Below are positions 52,841 to 60,932 of a stretch of DNA of 64,000 nucleotides, one piece after another; positions within the stretch are counted from its first letter, which is position 1, and each line of letters begins with the position of its first letter. The notes beneath the pieces were generated by a model. The model did not search any database and was not told where the DNA came from. It saw only the letters and a list, made by a program, of their open reading frames with translations. Source of the stretch: Acidobacteriota bacterium (lineage in GTDB: Bacteria; Acidobacteriota; Vicinamibacteria; Vicinamibacterales; UBA2999); the NCBI GenBank assembly GCA_030650395.1, contig JAUSDY010000108.1:1-64000 (forward strand), read 5' to 3'. A program made the translations under genes and the position numbers.

Positions 52841-53664
52841 CACTCCGGTGCGCCTTCAAACAGCCGCTCGGCGGCGACGAACTCCACGCCATTGACGGCC
52901 GCGGCATGATCCATGAAGCGGAGCAGAACGTTCTTGAGGGTGGCGTCGACTTCCCAGTAATGCGTCGCGATACAGAAGTGCCCGCCGGCCTGGCGCGCCT
53001 CTTCGAATCCACTCACCAAATCTTCGACCGTCGTGCCCGGGATCAGGCCGTGACAACCGAACTCGGCGTGGTTGCGGTAGCGAAGCACGTGCGGGTAGAT
53101 CATTCGATCGCCTTTGTTGCGTCCGGTCGTCGCGCGGTAGCGGCGAATACGCCACCAGTTCGCGAGCGTGCGGCTGTCCCATGGGCGCATCGACGGACGA
53201 AACGACAGGAACGACCCGAGCAGGTTGAGCCCGGCCTCGCCCACCGCCGCCAGCCCGCGTTTCGACAGCGCGTTGTGCGGCGGCACAAAAATCCTGATGC
53301 GCGTATCGAGCACGCGCTCCAGGTACGACTGCCCTTTTCTCAACCGCTCTTCGATGTCCGGCGCTGCCTGGAATTCGTAGCCGCCGGGAAAATCTTCGTG
53401 GGTAAGCCCGTGCTGGGCGATCGTCACGCGGCCATCCGTCACGAGCCGGCGCAGCCTTGCGACGAGCGAAGGGTTTTCTTCCAACGGAAACGCCCGATCG
53501 GCTTGCCAATACTTTTCAGGAATCGCCTTGTCGCGGAACCCGGCGGCGTGCGGCACGACGGCGAGCGCCACCGGCAACCGGTCCCAGACGTCGTGATACA
53601 CGGCCTCGAGACGATCGGGCTCGGTGAAGTACGACGTGTCATCGTCTCGCAACGCCACTTTCAT
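52840..53664 (-). CDS. DUF2334-like polysaccharide deacetylase
   Basis: This 274-aa protein starts at ATG 53664 (MKVALRDDDTSYFTEPDRL). RDDDTSYF gives the Asp pair, ALAVVPHAAGFRD follows, and RVTIAQHGLTHEDFPGGYEF gives the H-x3-H metal ligands. The FVPPHNALSKRGLAAV and WEVDATLKNVLLRFMDH boxes fit the DUF2334/NodB-like group. It likely removes acetyl groups from hexosamine residues. There is no signal peptide, so it may act on lipid-linked or nucleotide substrate in the cytoplasm. It is linked by 4 bp to the upstream GT4. Confidence 0.82.
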   Translation of the reverse strand: MKVALRDDDTSYFTEPDRLEAVYHDVWDRLPVALAVVPHAAGFRDKAIPEKYWQADRAFPLEENPSLVARLRRLVTDGRVTIAQHGLTHEDFPGGYEFQAAPDIEERLRKGQSYLERVLDTRIRIFVPPHNALSKRGLAAVGEAGLNLLGSFLSFRPSMRPWDSRTLANWWRIRRYRATTGRNKGDRMIYPHVLRYRNHAEFGCHGLIPGTTVEDLVSGFEEARQAGGHFCIATHYWEVDATLKNVLLRFMDHAAAVNGVEFVAAERLFEGAPE

Positions 53665-54818
53665 CGCGCGACACCCTCGTAGACGTCTTCGAGCTGCTGC
53701 GCAATCACATCCCACGAGAACGTCTGCATCGCCCACTCGCGAGCGGCGCTTGCCATGGCCTTGCGCCGCGGCTCGTCCATCAGCAGGCCGAGCACTGCCT
53801 GCGCCAGCTGCTCCGCGTTGCCGTTCTCGAAGACGATGCCGCTGTGCCCGTCGGACACGGTCTCGGGCAACCCGCCGGCATCTGAAACGACGACCGGCAC
53901 TCCGGACGACTGCGCCTCGATCGACGTGAGTCCCAGCGCTTCCGGAAAGGTCGACGGCACCACGCTGACGGTGGCGTCGCGATACAGCTGTGCGAGCTCG
54001 GCATCGACGTAGGTCGGCCCGCGCAGCTCGATCCGGGGGTTTGATTCACAGCGAGCCTTCAGCTCGGCGTAGTACGGCGACGGCTGACGATCCCAATAGG
54101 AATGGGGGCCGACGATGCGCAGCCGCGCCTGTGGCGCGCGCGCGGCGATCCAACTTTCGAACGCATCCAGCAGCACGTGAACGCCTTTGCGTTGTTCGAC
54201 TCGGCCGACGTACAGAATCGTCTGCGCCCCGGGTGCGGTCGCCGCGGCGCCTGGCTTGAAGACGCGGCCATCGACGCCGTTGTAGACCCTGCGCGCCGTC
54301 CTCGCGATCTCGGGGTAGCGCTCGACCGCATGCGCGCGAATGAACTCAGACACGCCCAGCACGCGCGCGGCGGCCGCGAGCCCGCGCTGATAAATCGGAC
54401 GGTCCCAGCCGCGGTAGCCGAAGCCCCAGCCGTACTCCATGCTGTGCAGCGAGATCACCTGCGGCGCGGCGCCGGCGCCGCGGCGGGTCAGCCACAAACC
54501 CGCGGGACGGCTGTGATGGTGCACGACGTCTGGTGCGATGCGGGCGATGGCGCGGCCCGCGCCGGTGTAGTACCACAGGCCGCGAATCACCGCCGCCGGC
54601 AGGCCGCGATCGATCGAGTCGGGAATTCTCACGTAGTGGTAGTGCACACCGTCGATGGTGATTCGCCTGGCGCCGTCGCCGTGATCGCGCGACACGACAT
54701 GCACCTCGTGGCCGCGCTCGACCAGTCGCACGGACGCGTCACGAATCCACCGCTCGATCGCACCGCCTTTGGTCGGCGGTACCGGCAGCAGTTCTGGCGC
54801 GACATGGCAGACCCTCAT
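53661..54818 (-). CDS. GT4 family glycosyltransferase
   Basis: This 385-aa protein starts at ATG 54818 (MRVCHVAPELLPVPPTKGG), which gives ATGA with the upstream stop; the ORF to 54875 is not needed. It has the KGGAIERWIRD loop, DVVHHHSRPAGLWLTRRG, RVYNGVDGRVFKPG, ILYVGRVEQRKGVHVLLDAF and VVPSTFPEALGLTSIEAQSSGVPVVVS, with an E-x7-E pair (EALGLTSIE). It probably acts on the growing lipid-linked glycan. Confidence 0.9.
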   Translation of the reverse strand: MRVCHVAPELLPVPPTKGGAIERWIRDASVRLVERGHEVHVVSRDHGDGARRITIDGVHYHYVRIPDSIDRGLPAAVIRGLWYYTGAGRAIARIAPDVVHHHSRPAGLWLTRRGAGAAPQVISLHSMEYGWGFGYRGWDRPIYQRGLAAAARVLGVSEFIRAHAVERYPEIARTARRVYNGVDGRVFKPGAAATAPGAQTILYVGRVEQRKGVHVLLDAFESWIAARAPQARLRIVGPHSYWDRQPSPYYAELKARCESNPRIELRGPTYVDAELAQLYRDATVSVVPSTFPEALGLTSIEAQSSGVPVVVSDAGGLPETVSDGHSGIVFENGNAEQLAQAVLGLLMDEPRRKAMASAAREWAMQTFSWDVIAQQLEDVYEGVAR

Positions 54819-56371
54819 GCGGCGGCGCGTGTGCTGGCGGCGCTTAGCAGTCCGTGGTAAAAGTGGCGACGGCATTCGGCTGACGATGCATCCCCGCTGG
54901 TCTTCGTTGCTCCTCCCTCAAATACAGCCTGGTATTCTCGGTCGTCGCGCCTCGCCAGCGGGGCGCCTCGCCACCCTCGGTGCTCGCCGCCACTTTCACC
55001 ACGAACTGCTAGCTCGTTCAACACCAGCTCCACGACCCGCTCCGAAGACCGGCCATCGGTGAACTGGCACTGGTCGGCGACCACGTGCCGGCGTCCCGCC
55101 CGATCGATCGAAGGGTCCTGCAGGTAGCGTCCTACCCACTCCACCATCTCGGCCGGCGAGCCGGCCACGCGAACCGCGTCGCGCCTGGTGATGTTCACAT
55201 AGTGCGTGAACGAGTAATAGCGGCGAGCCGACGTCACGTACGGCTCTTCGGCCGGTCCATCGAAACAAATGTTCACGACCGGCGTGTCGAAGATGCACGC
55301 CTCGATGCTGATCGTCGACGCCACGTTCACCACGACGTCGGCATGGCACAAGGTGTCGCCGAGATGGCGCTGATGCTCGGGCATCACGTCGATCGCGAGG
55401 CCGTCGGCCACCTTGACCGTGTCGCGGAACGGCTTCTCGATGATCACGTGCGGCAGGCCCGCAAACTCGCGGTAGGCGTCGACCTCGTCTCGTGGATGCA
55501 GCCGCACCAGGATCTGCGCCACGCCCAGCTCGCCTCGTTCGATGGCGGCCACCAGCACCCGGAGCACATGATCGTGATGGCGATACAGCGAGCGGGGCGT
55601 GGTGGTGAGCGCGATCAGCTTGCGCGCCGGATCCGCGCCGATCCGCCGGAAGAACTCCTCGCGCGGCGTTCGCGTCCGGAAATGCGGGTCGAATTGCGGC
55701 GCGCCCGCGACGCTGATCGACCCGGGGTCGTAGCCGTGCAGGTCGACCGCCTGCGATTTCATGATCTCGTTCCAGACGATCAGCCGATCGACCTGCCGCA
55801 CCGGAATGAGTTTGTTGGTGAAGTTGTCCCAGCTCGGATCGATCGCCATGCTCGGCACGCCGCGGCGGCGGGCGGTTCTGAGCAGCGGCACTTCGGAGAA
55901 CACCAGGCCCGGGTTCGCCGCGACGACGAGAACCGGCCGATGCTCGTCGAAGAGGCGATCCATCGCGGCGTGCGACACCAGGCGATCCGCAAGCGCGTAG
56001 CGTGAGCCGTTGCGCGTGAACGGCTCGACCAGCACGCGCCCGATCGCGCCCTTCACCCCCAGCCACCGAATGACGCCGTTCGCGCGCGCCTCCGCCAGCC
56101 GGATCCGGACCGACTCGGTTTGCCCGCGGCTCAGGTAACTGGCCTGGACGATCGCCAGCAGCCGCGCTTCGAGCCCGCTCGGTGTGTGCCCCGGCAGATC
56201 GACAATGCGCACGCGCGGGCGCTCGAACTCGCGGACGAACGCCGCATCGTTCGCCATCGGCGACAACAACAGGATGTTCAGGTTGGCGTCAGAGGCTTGC
56301 AACCGATCGAGCAGCCCGCCCGAGCGAAGCATGTTCCCGGCGCTGGTGCCGTGCGGCACCGAGACGAACAC
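54815..56371 (-). CDS. GT-B-like protein of TagF/capsule-synthesis type
   Basis: This 518-aa protein starts with GTG 56371. The N-terminal half (FVSVPHGTSAGNMLRSG, PVLVVAANPGLVFSEVP) and the C-terminal half (LIALTTTPRSLYRHHDHVL, ILVRLHPRDEVDAYREFAG, DVVVNVASTISIEACIFDTP) fit a GT-B fold. The RLHP box and the NVASTISIE loop resemble CDP-glycerol glycerophosphotransferases and Kdo/capsule transferases. The last ~50 residues are Gly/Arg-rich and look like low-complexity read-through. It may transfer a sugar or polyol-phosphate. The call is tentative. Confidence 0.65.
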   Translation of the reverse strand: MFVSVPHGTSAGNMLRSGGLLDRLQASDANLNILLLSPMANDAAFVREFERPRVRIVDLPGHTPSGLEARLLAIVQASYLSRGQTESVRIRLAEARANGVIRWLGVKGAIGRVLVEPFTRNGSRYALADRLVSHAAMDRLFDEHRPVLVVAANPGLVFSEVPLLRTARRRGVPSMAIDPSWDNFTNKLIPVRQVDRLIVWNEIMKSQAVDLHGYDPGSISVAGAPQFDPHFRTRTPREEFFRRIGADPARKLIALTTTPRSLYRHHDHVLRVLVAAIERGELGVAQILVRLHPRDEVDAYREFAGLPHVIIEKPFRDTVKVADGLAIDVMPEHQRHLGDTLCHADVVVNVASTISIEACIFDTPVVNICFDGPAEEPYVTSARRYYSFTHYVNITRRDAVRVAGSPAEMVEWVGRYLQDPSIDRAGRRHVVADQCQFTDGRSSERVVELVLNELAVRGESGGEHRGWRGAPLARRDDREYQAVFEGGATKTSGDASSAECRRHFYHGLLSAASTRAAA

Positions 56372-56385
56372 GGAGCGCGATGCGC

Positions 56386-57669
56386 TCAGATTCGGCTCCC
56401 CGCGCGCGCCCGGCCGGTGCGATGCACGACGTCGAAAGGCAAGTTGACGAGGCCGTCCTGCTCGTCAGCGAGGCTATCGACGCCGCCGCCCTGGCCGGTC
56501 ACCGCAAAGCGGGGGCCGGCGGTGATGGTGTCGTACGAGGCGAGCTGATGCGCGTCGGTGATCGACAACCGCAGGATGTACTGCCGCGCCCGCAGCGGCA
56601 AACTGGTGAACCGCACTTCGATCTCGCCCGGTCCCACCACCACGCCCGGATCCTGGCGGCCCGCCGAGCTCGCCGTCGTCACAATCACGCCGGTGTCGAC
56701 GTCGACAATCGCCACCTGGAACACCGGGCCCTGGACCGCTTTCGACGCCGTGTATGCGCCGCGCACGACCAGCGTGTCGTCGCTCGTGAACAGGCTCGTG
56801 GCCGCGCCTGCGCCGTTGAACGTTTCAACCGCTTCGAAGCGGACCTCACCCGTGCCGCCGCGGTGGCTCTGCAGCGACGTGCCCTGGTTGGCGAGCGCCT
56901 GCAGGTTGACCTCGTTCATGTAGCGCTCGGCGATCTCGCCAGCCTCGCCGTAGGCGCGCACCTGGCCTTCTTCCATCCAGAGGATCTGGCTGCACAGCCG
57001 GCGCACGTTCCACATATCGTGCGAGATGAACAGCACGGTCTTGCCGTTGGCGATAAGTCCCCGCAGTGCTTCCAGCGCGCGCCGCCGGAACGACGCGTCG
57101 CCGACCGACAGCACCTCGTCCACCAGCACGATGTCGGGATTGCTGTGGATCGCGACGCTGAAGCCGAGACGCGCATACAGGCCGGACGAGTAGCGCTTCA
57201 TCGGCGTGTCGATCAACCGCTCGACGTCGGCGAACTCCACGATCGCGTCGAACTGCCGATCGATCGCCTTGCGGGTCAGCCCGAATAATCCCGCGCCGAG
57301 GTAGACGTTTTCGCGGCCGGTCAGCTCAGGGTGGAACCCCGCGCCGAGCTCGATCAGCGAGACCACGTGGCCGGCGACGCGCACCTTCCCGCTGGTTGGC
57401 CAGGTCACGCGCGAGATCAGTTTCAGCAGCGTCGTCTTGCCGGCGCCGTTGCGGCCGATGATGCCAAGGCCGGCGCCCTCCGGCACCTCGAACGACACGT
57501 CGCGAAGGGCGTGAATGGTCGAATCGATCTTGCCGCGGGTCGCGCTGTGCACGTCCGTGGACTTACCGCGCAGCCCGTCGAAGCTCGATGCGACCAAATC
57601 GACAAAGGTTCGCGAGCGGCCGGTGCGATACCGCTTGCTGGCGTGCTCGAGCTGGATGGCGATACTCAA
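56386..57669 (-). CDS. wzt: ABC transporter ATPase, Wzt-like, with C-terminal domain (second exporter)
   Basis: This protein has about 427 aa from TTG 57669, TTGA-coupled to the permease stop; the ORF to 58632 is not supported. It has Walker A GIIGRNGAGKTTLLKLI, the signature YSSGLYARLGFS, Walker B IVLVDEVLSVGD and the H-loop LFISHDMWNVRRLC. From about residue 275 a beta-rich domain (FEAVETFNGAGAATSLFTS, VQGPVFQVAIVDVDTGVI, RQYILRLSITDAHQ) takes the place of the Wzt carbohydrate-binding domain. It energises the permease at 57666-58469. Confidence 0.9.
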   Translation of the reverse strand: MSIAIQLEHASKRYRTGRSRTFVDLVASSFDGLRGKSTDVHSATRGKIDSTIHALRDVSFEVPEGAGLGIIGRNGAGKTTLLKLISRVTWPTSGKVRVAGHVVSLIELGAGFHPELTGRENVYLGAGLFGLTRKAIDRQFDAIVEFADVERLIDTPMKRYSSGLYARLGFSVAIHSNPDIVLVDEVLSVGDASFRRRALEALRGLIANGKTVLFISHDMWNVRRLCSQILWMEEGQVRAYGEAGEIAERYMNEVNLQALANQGTSLQSHRGGTGEVRFEAVETFNGAGAATSLFTSDDTLVVRGAYTASKAVQGPVFQVAIVDVDTGVIVTTASSAGRQDPGVVVGPGEIEVRFTSLPLRARQYILRLSITDAHQLASYDTITAGPRFAVTGQGGGVDSLADEQDGLVNLPFDVVHRTGRARAGSRI

Positions 57670-58469
57670 ATGACGTCCGCGAAATACTTGTCGGTGCTCT
57701 TGAACAGCGCGATCGAGGCAATCAGCAGACCCACGATCAACGCGGCCGAGATGCTGACGACTTCCCACTCGGGCGCGCGGTCGAACACCAGCACCGCGCG
57801 CAACCCTTCGACCACGCCGGTGAGCGGGTTCAGCAGAAAATACGGCCGGTACTTGTCGGGGACCGCTGACAGGGGATACGCCACGGGCGTGAGGTACAAC
57901 CACAGCTGCAGGCCGATCTGCACGACCGGGCTCACGTCGCGATAGAACACGTTGATGGCGGAGGTCGTGAGCGTGACGCCGAGCGTGAACAACACGAGCA
58001 GCAGCACGAAGATCGGCACGAGCGCGATCCAGCTGCCGACGCCGACGTTGTAATACGCCATCAGCAGCGCGAACAGGGCCGATGCAGCGGCGAGGTCCAC
58101 CAGCCGGGAGCCCACCTGCGCCAGCGGCACAATCTCTCTCGGGAAATACGTCTTCGTCACAATGTTCCGGTACGTGACCAGGCTCGTGGTTCCCGAGTTG
58201 ACCGAATTCGAGAAGAAGAACCACGGCACGAGCGCGGAAAACGCGAACAGCGGGTACGGTGCGCCGCCCGAAGGCATCTGGCCCAGCCGCGAGAACACCA
58301 GCGTGAACACCGCCATCATGGCCAGCGGCTGCGCGATCGCCCAGCCGGCGCCGAACAGCGACTGGCTGTAGCGGCCCTTCACTTCGCGGCGCGTCAGGTT
58401 CATCAGCAGCTCGAAGTACGCGGCCAGCGACATCCGCGGCGGTTTGTCCGTGAGTTGATGAACGGCCAT
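57666..58469 (-). CDS. wzm: ABC-2 type polysaccharide export permease, Wzm-like (second exporter)
   Basis: This 267-aa protein starts MAVHQLTDKPPRM, followed by the entry helix MNLTRREVKGRYSQSLFGAGW, typical of ABC-2 sugar exporters. TM segments include PLAMMAVFTLVFSRL, LVPIFVLLLVLFTLGVTL and IGLQLWLYLTPVAYPLSAVP, and NPLTGVVEGLRAVLVF lies in the usual late position. It is the partner of the ATPase at 56386-57669. Separate Wzm and Wzt genes elsewhere in the window make two export systems. The ATG at 58469 shares a base with the carbamoyltransferase TAA. Confidence 0.9.
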   Translation of the reverse strand: MAVHQLTDKPPRMSLAAYFELLMNLTRREVKGRYSQSLFGAGWAIAQPLAMMAVFTLVFSRLGQMPSGGAPYPLFAFSALVPWFFFSNSVNSGTTSLVTYRNIVTKTYFPREIVPLAQVGSRLVDLAAASALFALLMAYYNVGVGSWIALVPIFVLLLVLFTLGVTLTTSAINVFYRDVSPVVQIGLQLWLYLTPVAYPLSAVPDKYRPYFLLNPLTGVVEGLRAVLVFDRAPEWEVVSISAALIVGLLIASIALFKSTDKYFADVI

Positions 58470-60361
58470 TAGTCCAACACGAATTCCTTACGCCAAGACT
58501 CATCTTCAGCACGCTTGGGCTGCGCCGTCCGCTCGAGCAGGAAATTCTCGAGCACCAGCAGATCCATGTCGGTGCGCATGAAGCAGCGATAGGCATCCTC
58601 GGGCGAGCACACCATCGGCTCGCCGCGAACATTGAACGAGGTGTTGACGATCATCGGGCAGCCCGTCTTGGCGTAGAATGCCGCCATGATGTCGTAGTAG
58701 AGCGGGCTGGTCTCGCGACGAACGGTCTGGATTCGCGCCGAGAAGTCGACGTGCGTGATCGCCGGCACGGTCGATCGCGGCACGTTCAGCTTCTCGATGC
58801 CCCACAGCGCTTCCGCCTCGGCGGGCACCGGCAACCGGCGCTCTTCGTTGACGTCCGCGACCAGCAGCATGTAAGGACTGTCGAGGTCGAGCTCGAACCA
58901 TTCGGCGACGTGTTCCCGCAACACCGCGGGTGCGAACGGACGGAACGACTCGCGAAACTTGATCTTGAGGTTCATCACCGCTTGCATCCTGGGCGACCGC
59001 GCGTCGCCGATGATTGAGCGTCCACCGAGCGCGCGCGGGCCGAACTCCATCCGGCCCTGCATCAGCCCGACCACTTTCTCCTGCGCAAGCACGCACGCGA
59101 CCTCATCGGCCAGCGCCGATCGATCCACCCGCCGAGCGACCCACCCGCCCTGCTCGATGGCGGCGGCGATCTCGGCCTCGCTGAACTGGGGGCCCAAATA
59201 CGATCCGTTCATCCCGTCTGCGTACTTCGGTATTTCTGCCTTCTGCCTTGTGCCTTCTGCCTTGATCGGTCTCTGCCAAGTCCCCGCCGATTCGGGGCTG
59301 ACGCGGGGCTTCTGCAGATGCTTATGCCAAAGGCTGAGCGCCACGCCGAGCGCGCCACCGGCATCGCCGGCAGCGGGCTGAATCCACATCTGATCGAAGG
59401 TGCCTTCGCGGAGGATCCTGCCGTTGCCCACGCAGTTGAGCGCGACGCCGCCCGCAAGACAGAGGTCGCGCATGCCGGTTTCGCGCTTGGCGAACGCCGA
59501 CATCTTCAACATGGCTTCTTCAGTGATCTCCTGGATCGACCGGGCGAGATCCATCTCGCGCTGTGTCAGCAGGCTCTCCGGCTTGCGCGCGGGTCCACCC
59601 AGCAGCGTCTCCATCTTCGACCCGGTCATCGTCAGGCCGTGCGCATAGGTGAAGTACTCCTGGTTCATCCACACGCTGCCATCGTCTTTGATTTCGACCA
59701 TGTGCTCTTTGATCACCTTGACGAACCTGGGTTCGCCATAGGGCGCCAGGCCCATCACCTTGTATTCGCCAGAGTTGACCTTGAAGCCAGCGAAGTACGT
59801 GAACGCCGAGTACAAGAGGCCGAGCGAATGCGGAAAGCGGAGCTCGTGAATCAACTCGAGCGAGTGGCCGCGGCCGACGCCGATTGACGAGGTGGCCCAC
59901 TCGCCGACACCGTCCATCGTGACCACGGCGGCTTGCTCGAACGGTGAGGGATAAAAGGCCGACGCGGCGTGCGACTCGTGATGTTCGCCGAACAGCACCG
60001 TCCCCTGGTAGCCGTCGAGGCGATCGGCGATGTCGTCGGCCATCCACAGCTTCTCGCTCAGCCACAGCGGCATGGCCATCAGGTACGACTTGAGACCGAG
60101 TGGCGCCGAGGCCACGTAGGTTTCGAGCAGCCGCGCAAACTTCACGAGCGGCTTCTCGTAGAAGCCGACGAAATCGAGCTGTGCGGCCGTGATCCCGGCT
60201 TCTCTCAGGCAGTACGCCACCGCCTGCGAGGGGAACGCCGCATCGTGCTTCTTGCGGGTAAAGCGTTCCTCCTGCGCCGCCGCGACGACGCGGCCGTCCT
60301 CCACGAGACAGGCCGCCGAATCGTGGTAATAAGCCGAGATTCCAAGAATACGGGTCGGCAA
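58469..60361 (-). CDS. NodU/CmcH-family O-carbamoyltransferase (SxtI-like)
   Basis: This 630-aa protein starts with TTG 60361 (LPTRILGISAYYHDSAACLV), the normal family N-terminus. It has EERFTRKKHDAAFP, GEHHESHAASAFYPSPFEQAA, VMGLAPYGEPRF, GGVALNCVGNGRIL and, in the C-terminal YrdC-like half, GRMEFGPRALGGRSIIGDAR. It transfers carbamoyl from carbamoyl-phosphate to a hydroxyl, here probably of a sugar. At residues about 366-376 a short stretch KAEGTRQKAEIPK is encoded by a heptamer repeat. It lies beside DUF5989- and SxtJ-like genes. Confidence 0.9.
   Translation of the reverse strand: MPTRILGISAYYHDSAACLVEDGRVVAAAQEERFTRKKHDAAFPSQAVAYCLREAGITAAQLDFVGFYEKPLVKFARLLETYVASAPLGLKSYLMAMPLWLSEKLWMADDIADRLDGYQGTVLFGEHHESHAASAFYPSPFEQAAVVTMDGVGEWATSSIGVGRGHSLELIHELRFPHSLGLLYSAFTYFAGFKVNSGEYKVMGLAPYGEPRFVKVIKEHMVEIKDDGSVWMNQEYFTYAHGLTMTGSKMETLLGGPARKPESLLTQREMDLARSIQEITEEAMLKMSAFAKRETGMRDLCLAGGVALNCVGNGRILREGTFDQMWIQPAAGDAGGALGVALSLWHKHLQKPRVSPESAGTWQRPIKAEGTRQKAEIPKYADGMNGSYLGPQFSEAEIAAAIEQGGWVARRVDRSALADEVACVLAQEKVVGLMQGRMEFGPRALGGRSIIGDARSPRMQAVMNLKIKFRESFRPFAPAVLREHVAEWFELDLDSPYMLLVADVNEERRLPVPAEAEALWGIEKLNVPRSTVPAITHVDFSARIQTVRRETSPLYYDIMAAFYAKTGCPMIVNTSFNVRGEPMVCSPEDAYRCFMRTDMDLLVLENFLLERTAQPKRAEDESWRKEFVLD
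59234..59261. repeat. Four tandem TTCTGCC-type heptamers within the carbamoyltransferase gene
   Basis: The plus strand reads TTCTGCC, TTCTGCC, TTGTGCC, TTCTGCC in tandem. On the coding strand this is GGCAGAA-type heptamers encoding a KAEGTRQKAE stretch. Heptamer repeats giving AEGRRQK-like runs occur in several bacterial groups and can grow or shrink by slippage. The unit length of 7 means copy changes alter the frame unless three units are added or lost. Confidence 0.7.
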
Positions 60362-60364
60362 GGT

Positions 60365-60523
60365 CTAGAAAAGAGTGTAAATGAACGGCGCGACCGCGCT
60401 CGACTGCGAGAACACAATGAGCAGGCCGAACAGCACGAACACGATGACGATCGGCATCAGCCAGTACTTCTTCTCTTCCTTCAGGAACTGCCAGAACTCG
60501 CTAAGCACGCGACTTTTTGCCAT
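60365..60523 (-). CDS. DUF5989-like small membrane protein (SxtK-like)
   Basis: This 52-aa protein runs from ATG 60523 to TAG 60365. MAKSRVLSEFWQFLKEEKKYW is a short charged front, followed by one TM helix (LMPIVIVFVLFGLLIVF) and an end SSAVAPFIYTLF. Small proteins of this type lie beside carbamoyltransferase genes in many bacteria, including the saxitoxin clusters (sxtI-sxtK-sxtJ). The role is unknown; anchoring or assisting the carbamoyltransferase at the membrane is inferred. The stop lies 3 bp from the carbamoyltransferase start, and 10 bp separate it from SxtJ. Confidence 0.82.
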   Translation of the reverse strand: MAKSRVLSEFWQFLKEEKKYWLMPIVIVFVLFGLLIVFSQSSAVAPFIYTLF

Positions 60524-60533
60524 GTGAAAACCC

Positions 60534-60932
60534 TCAGTACATCCGATTGAAGTGATCGGGATTACGGTAACGCTCGGGCGACGGCGACCAGCCCGGCCAG
60601 TTCTTGCGATGCCGCGCGAGCGGGTCTTTGCCGATGACCCGCCAGACCAGCCCCAGCGGCGCGAGCACGATCGCGAACGCCACAGTCAGGATAACCCGGG
60701 CATTCACGTAGCCCAGGATCATCGCGAATTTCCACCACACCGCACTCGGCCATTTGAGCAGCCGCGGCCGCGTCAGTCCGAGGACGAGGAGCACGGCGCC
60801 CACGCCGCCGAGGACCTCCGCGGTCGGAATGCGCCCCCGCCAGATCAGGAGGCCGGCAATCAGCAACAGTACGGTGCCGACCGATATGCCGAACGATCGC
60901 TCCATGAAATCCGGTCGTTGCTTTTTCTTCAT
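60534..60932 (-). CDS. sxtJ: SxtJ-family membrane protein
   Basis: This 132-aa protein starts at ATG 60932 (MKKKQRPDFMERSFGISVG), ATGA-coupled. Three hydrophobic segments are seen: GTVLLLIAGLLIW, VLGGVGAVLLVLGL and NARVILTVAFAIVLAPLGLVW. LKWPSAVWWKFAMILGYVNA is the signature of SxtJ proteins, and DPLARHRKNWPGWSPSPERY follows. It occurs next to carbamoyltransferase genes in many genomes, and its activity is unknown. Location and order with the 52-aa protein and carbamoyltransferase fit an sxtI-K-J module. Confidence 0.85.
   Translation of the reverse strand: MKKKQRPDFMERSFGISVGTVLLLIAGLLIWRGRIPTAEVLGGVGAVLLVLGLTRPRLLKWPSAVWWKFAMILGYVNARVILTVAFAIVLAPLGLVWRVIGKDPLARHRKNWPGWSPSPERYRNPDHFNRMY

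Noticed and set aside
56386-58632. 748-aa reading of the Wzt-like gene
   Set aside because: The first ~320 residues are the permease gene read in a wrong frame. TTG 57669, overlapping the permease stop, is consistent with other junctions.
59234-59261. CRISPR-like repeat
   Set aside because: The units are 7 bp and directly abutting with no spacers, and lie inside a conserved coding gene.
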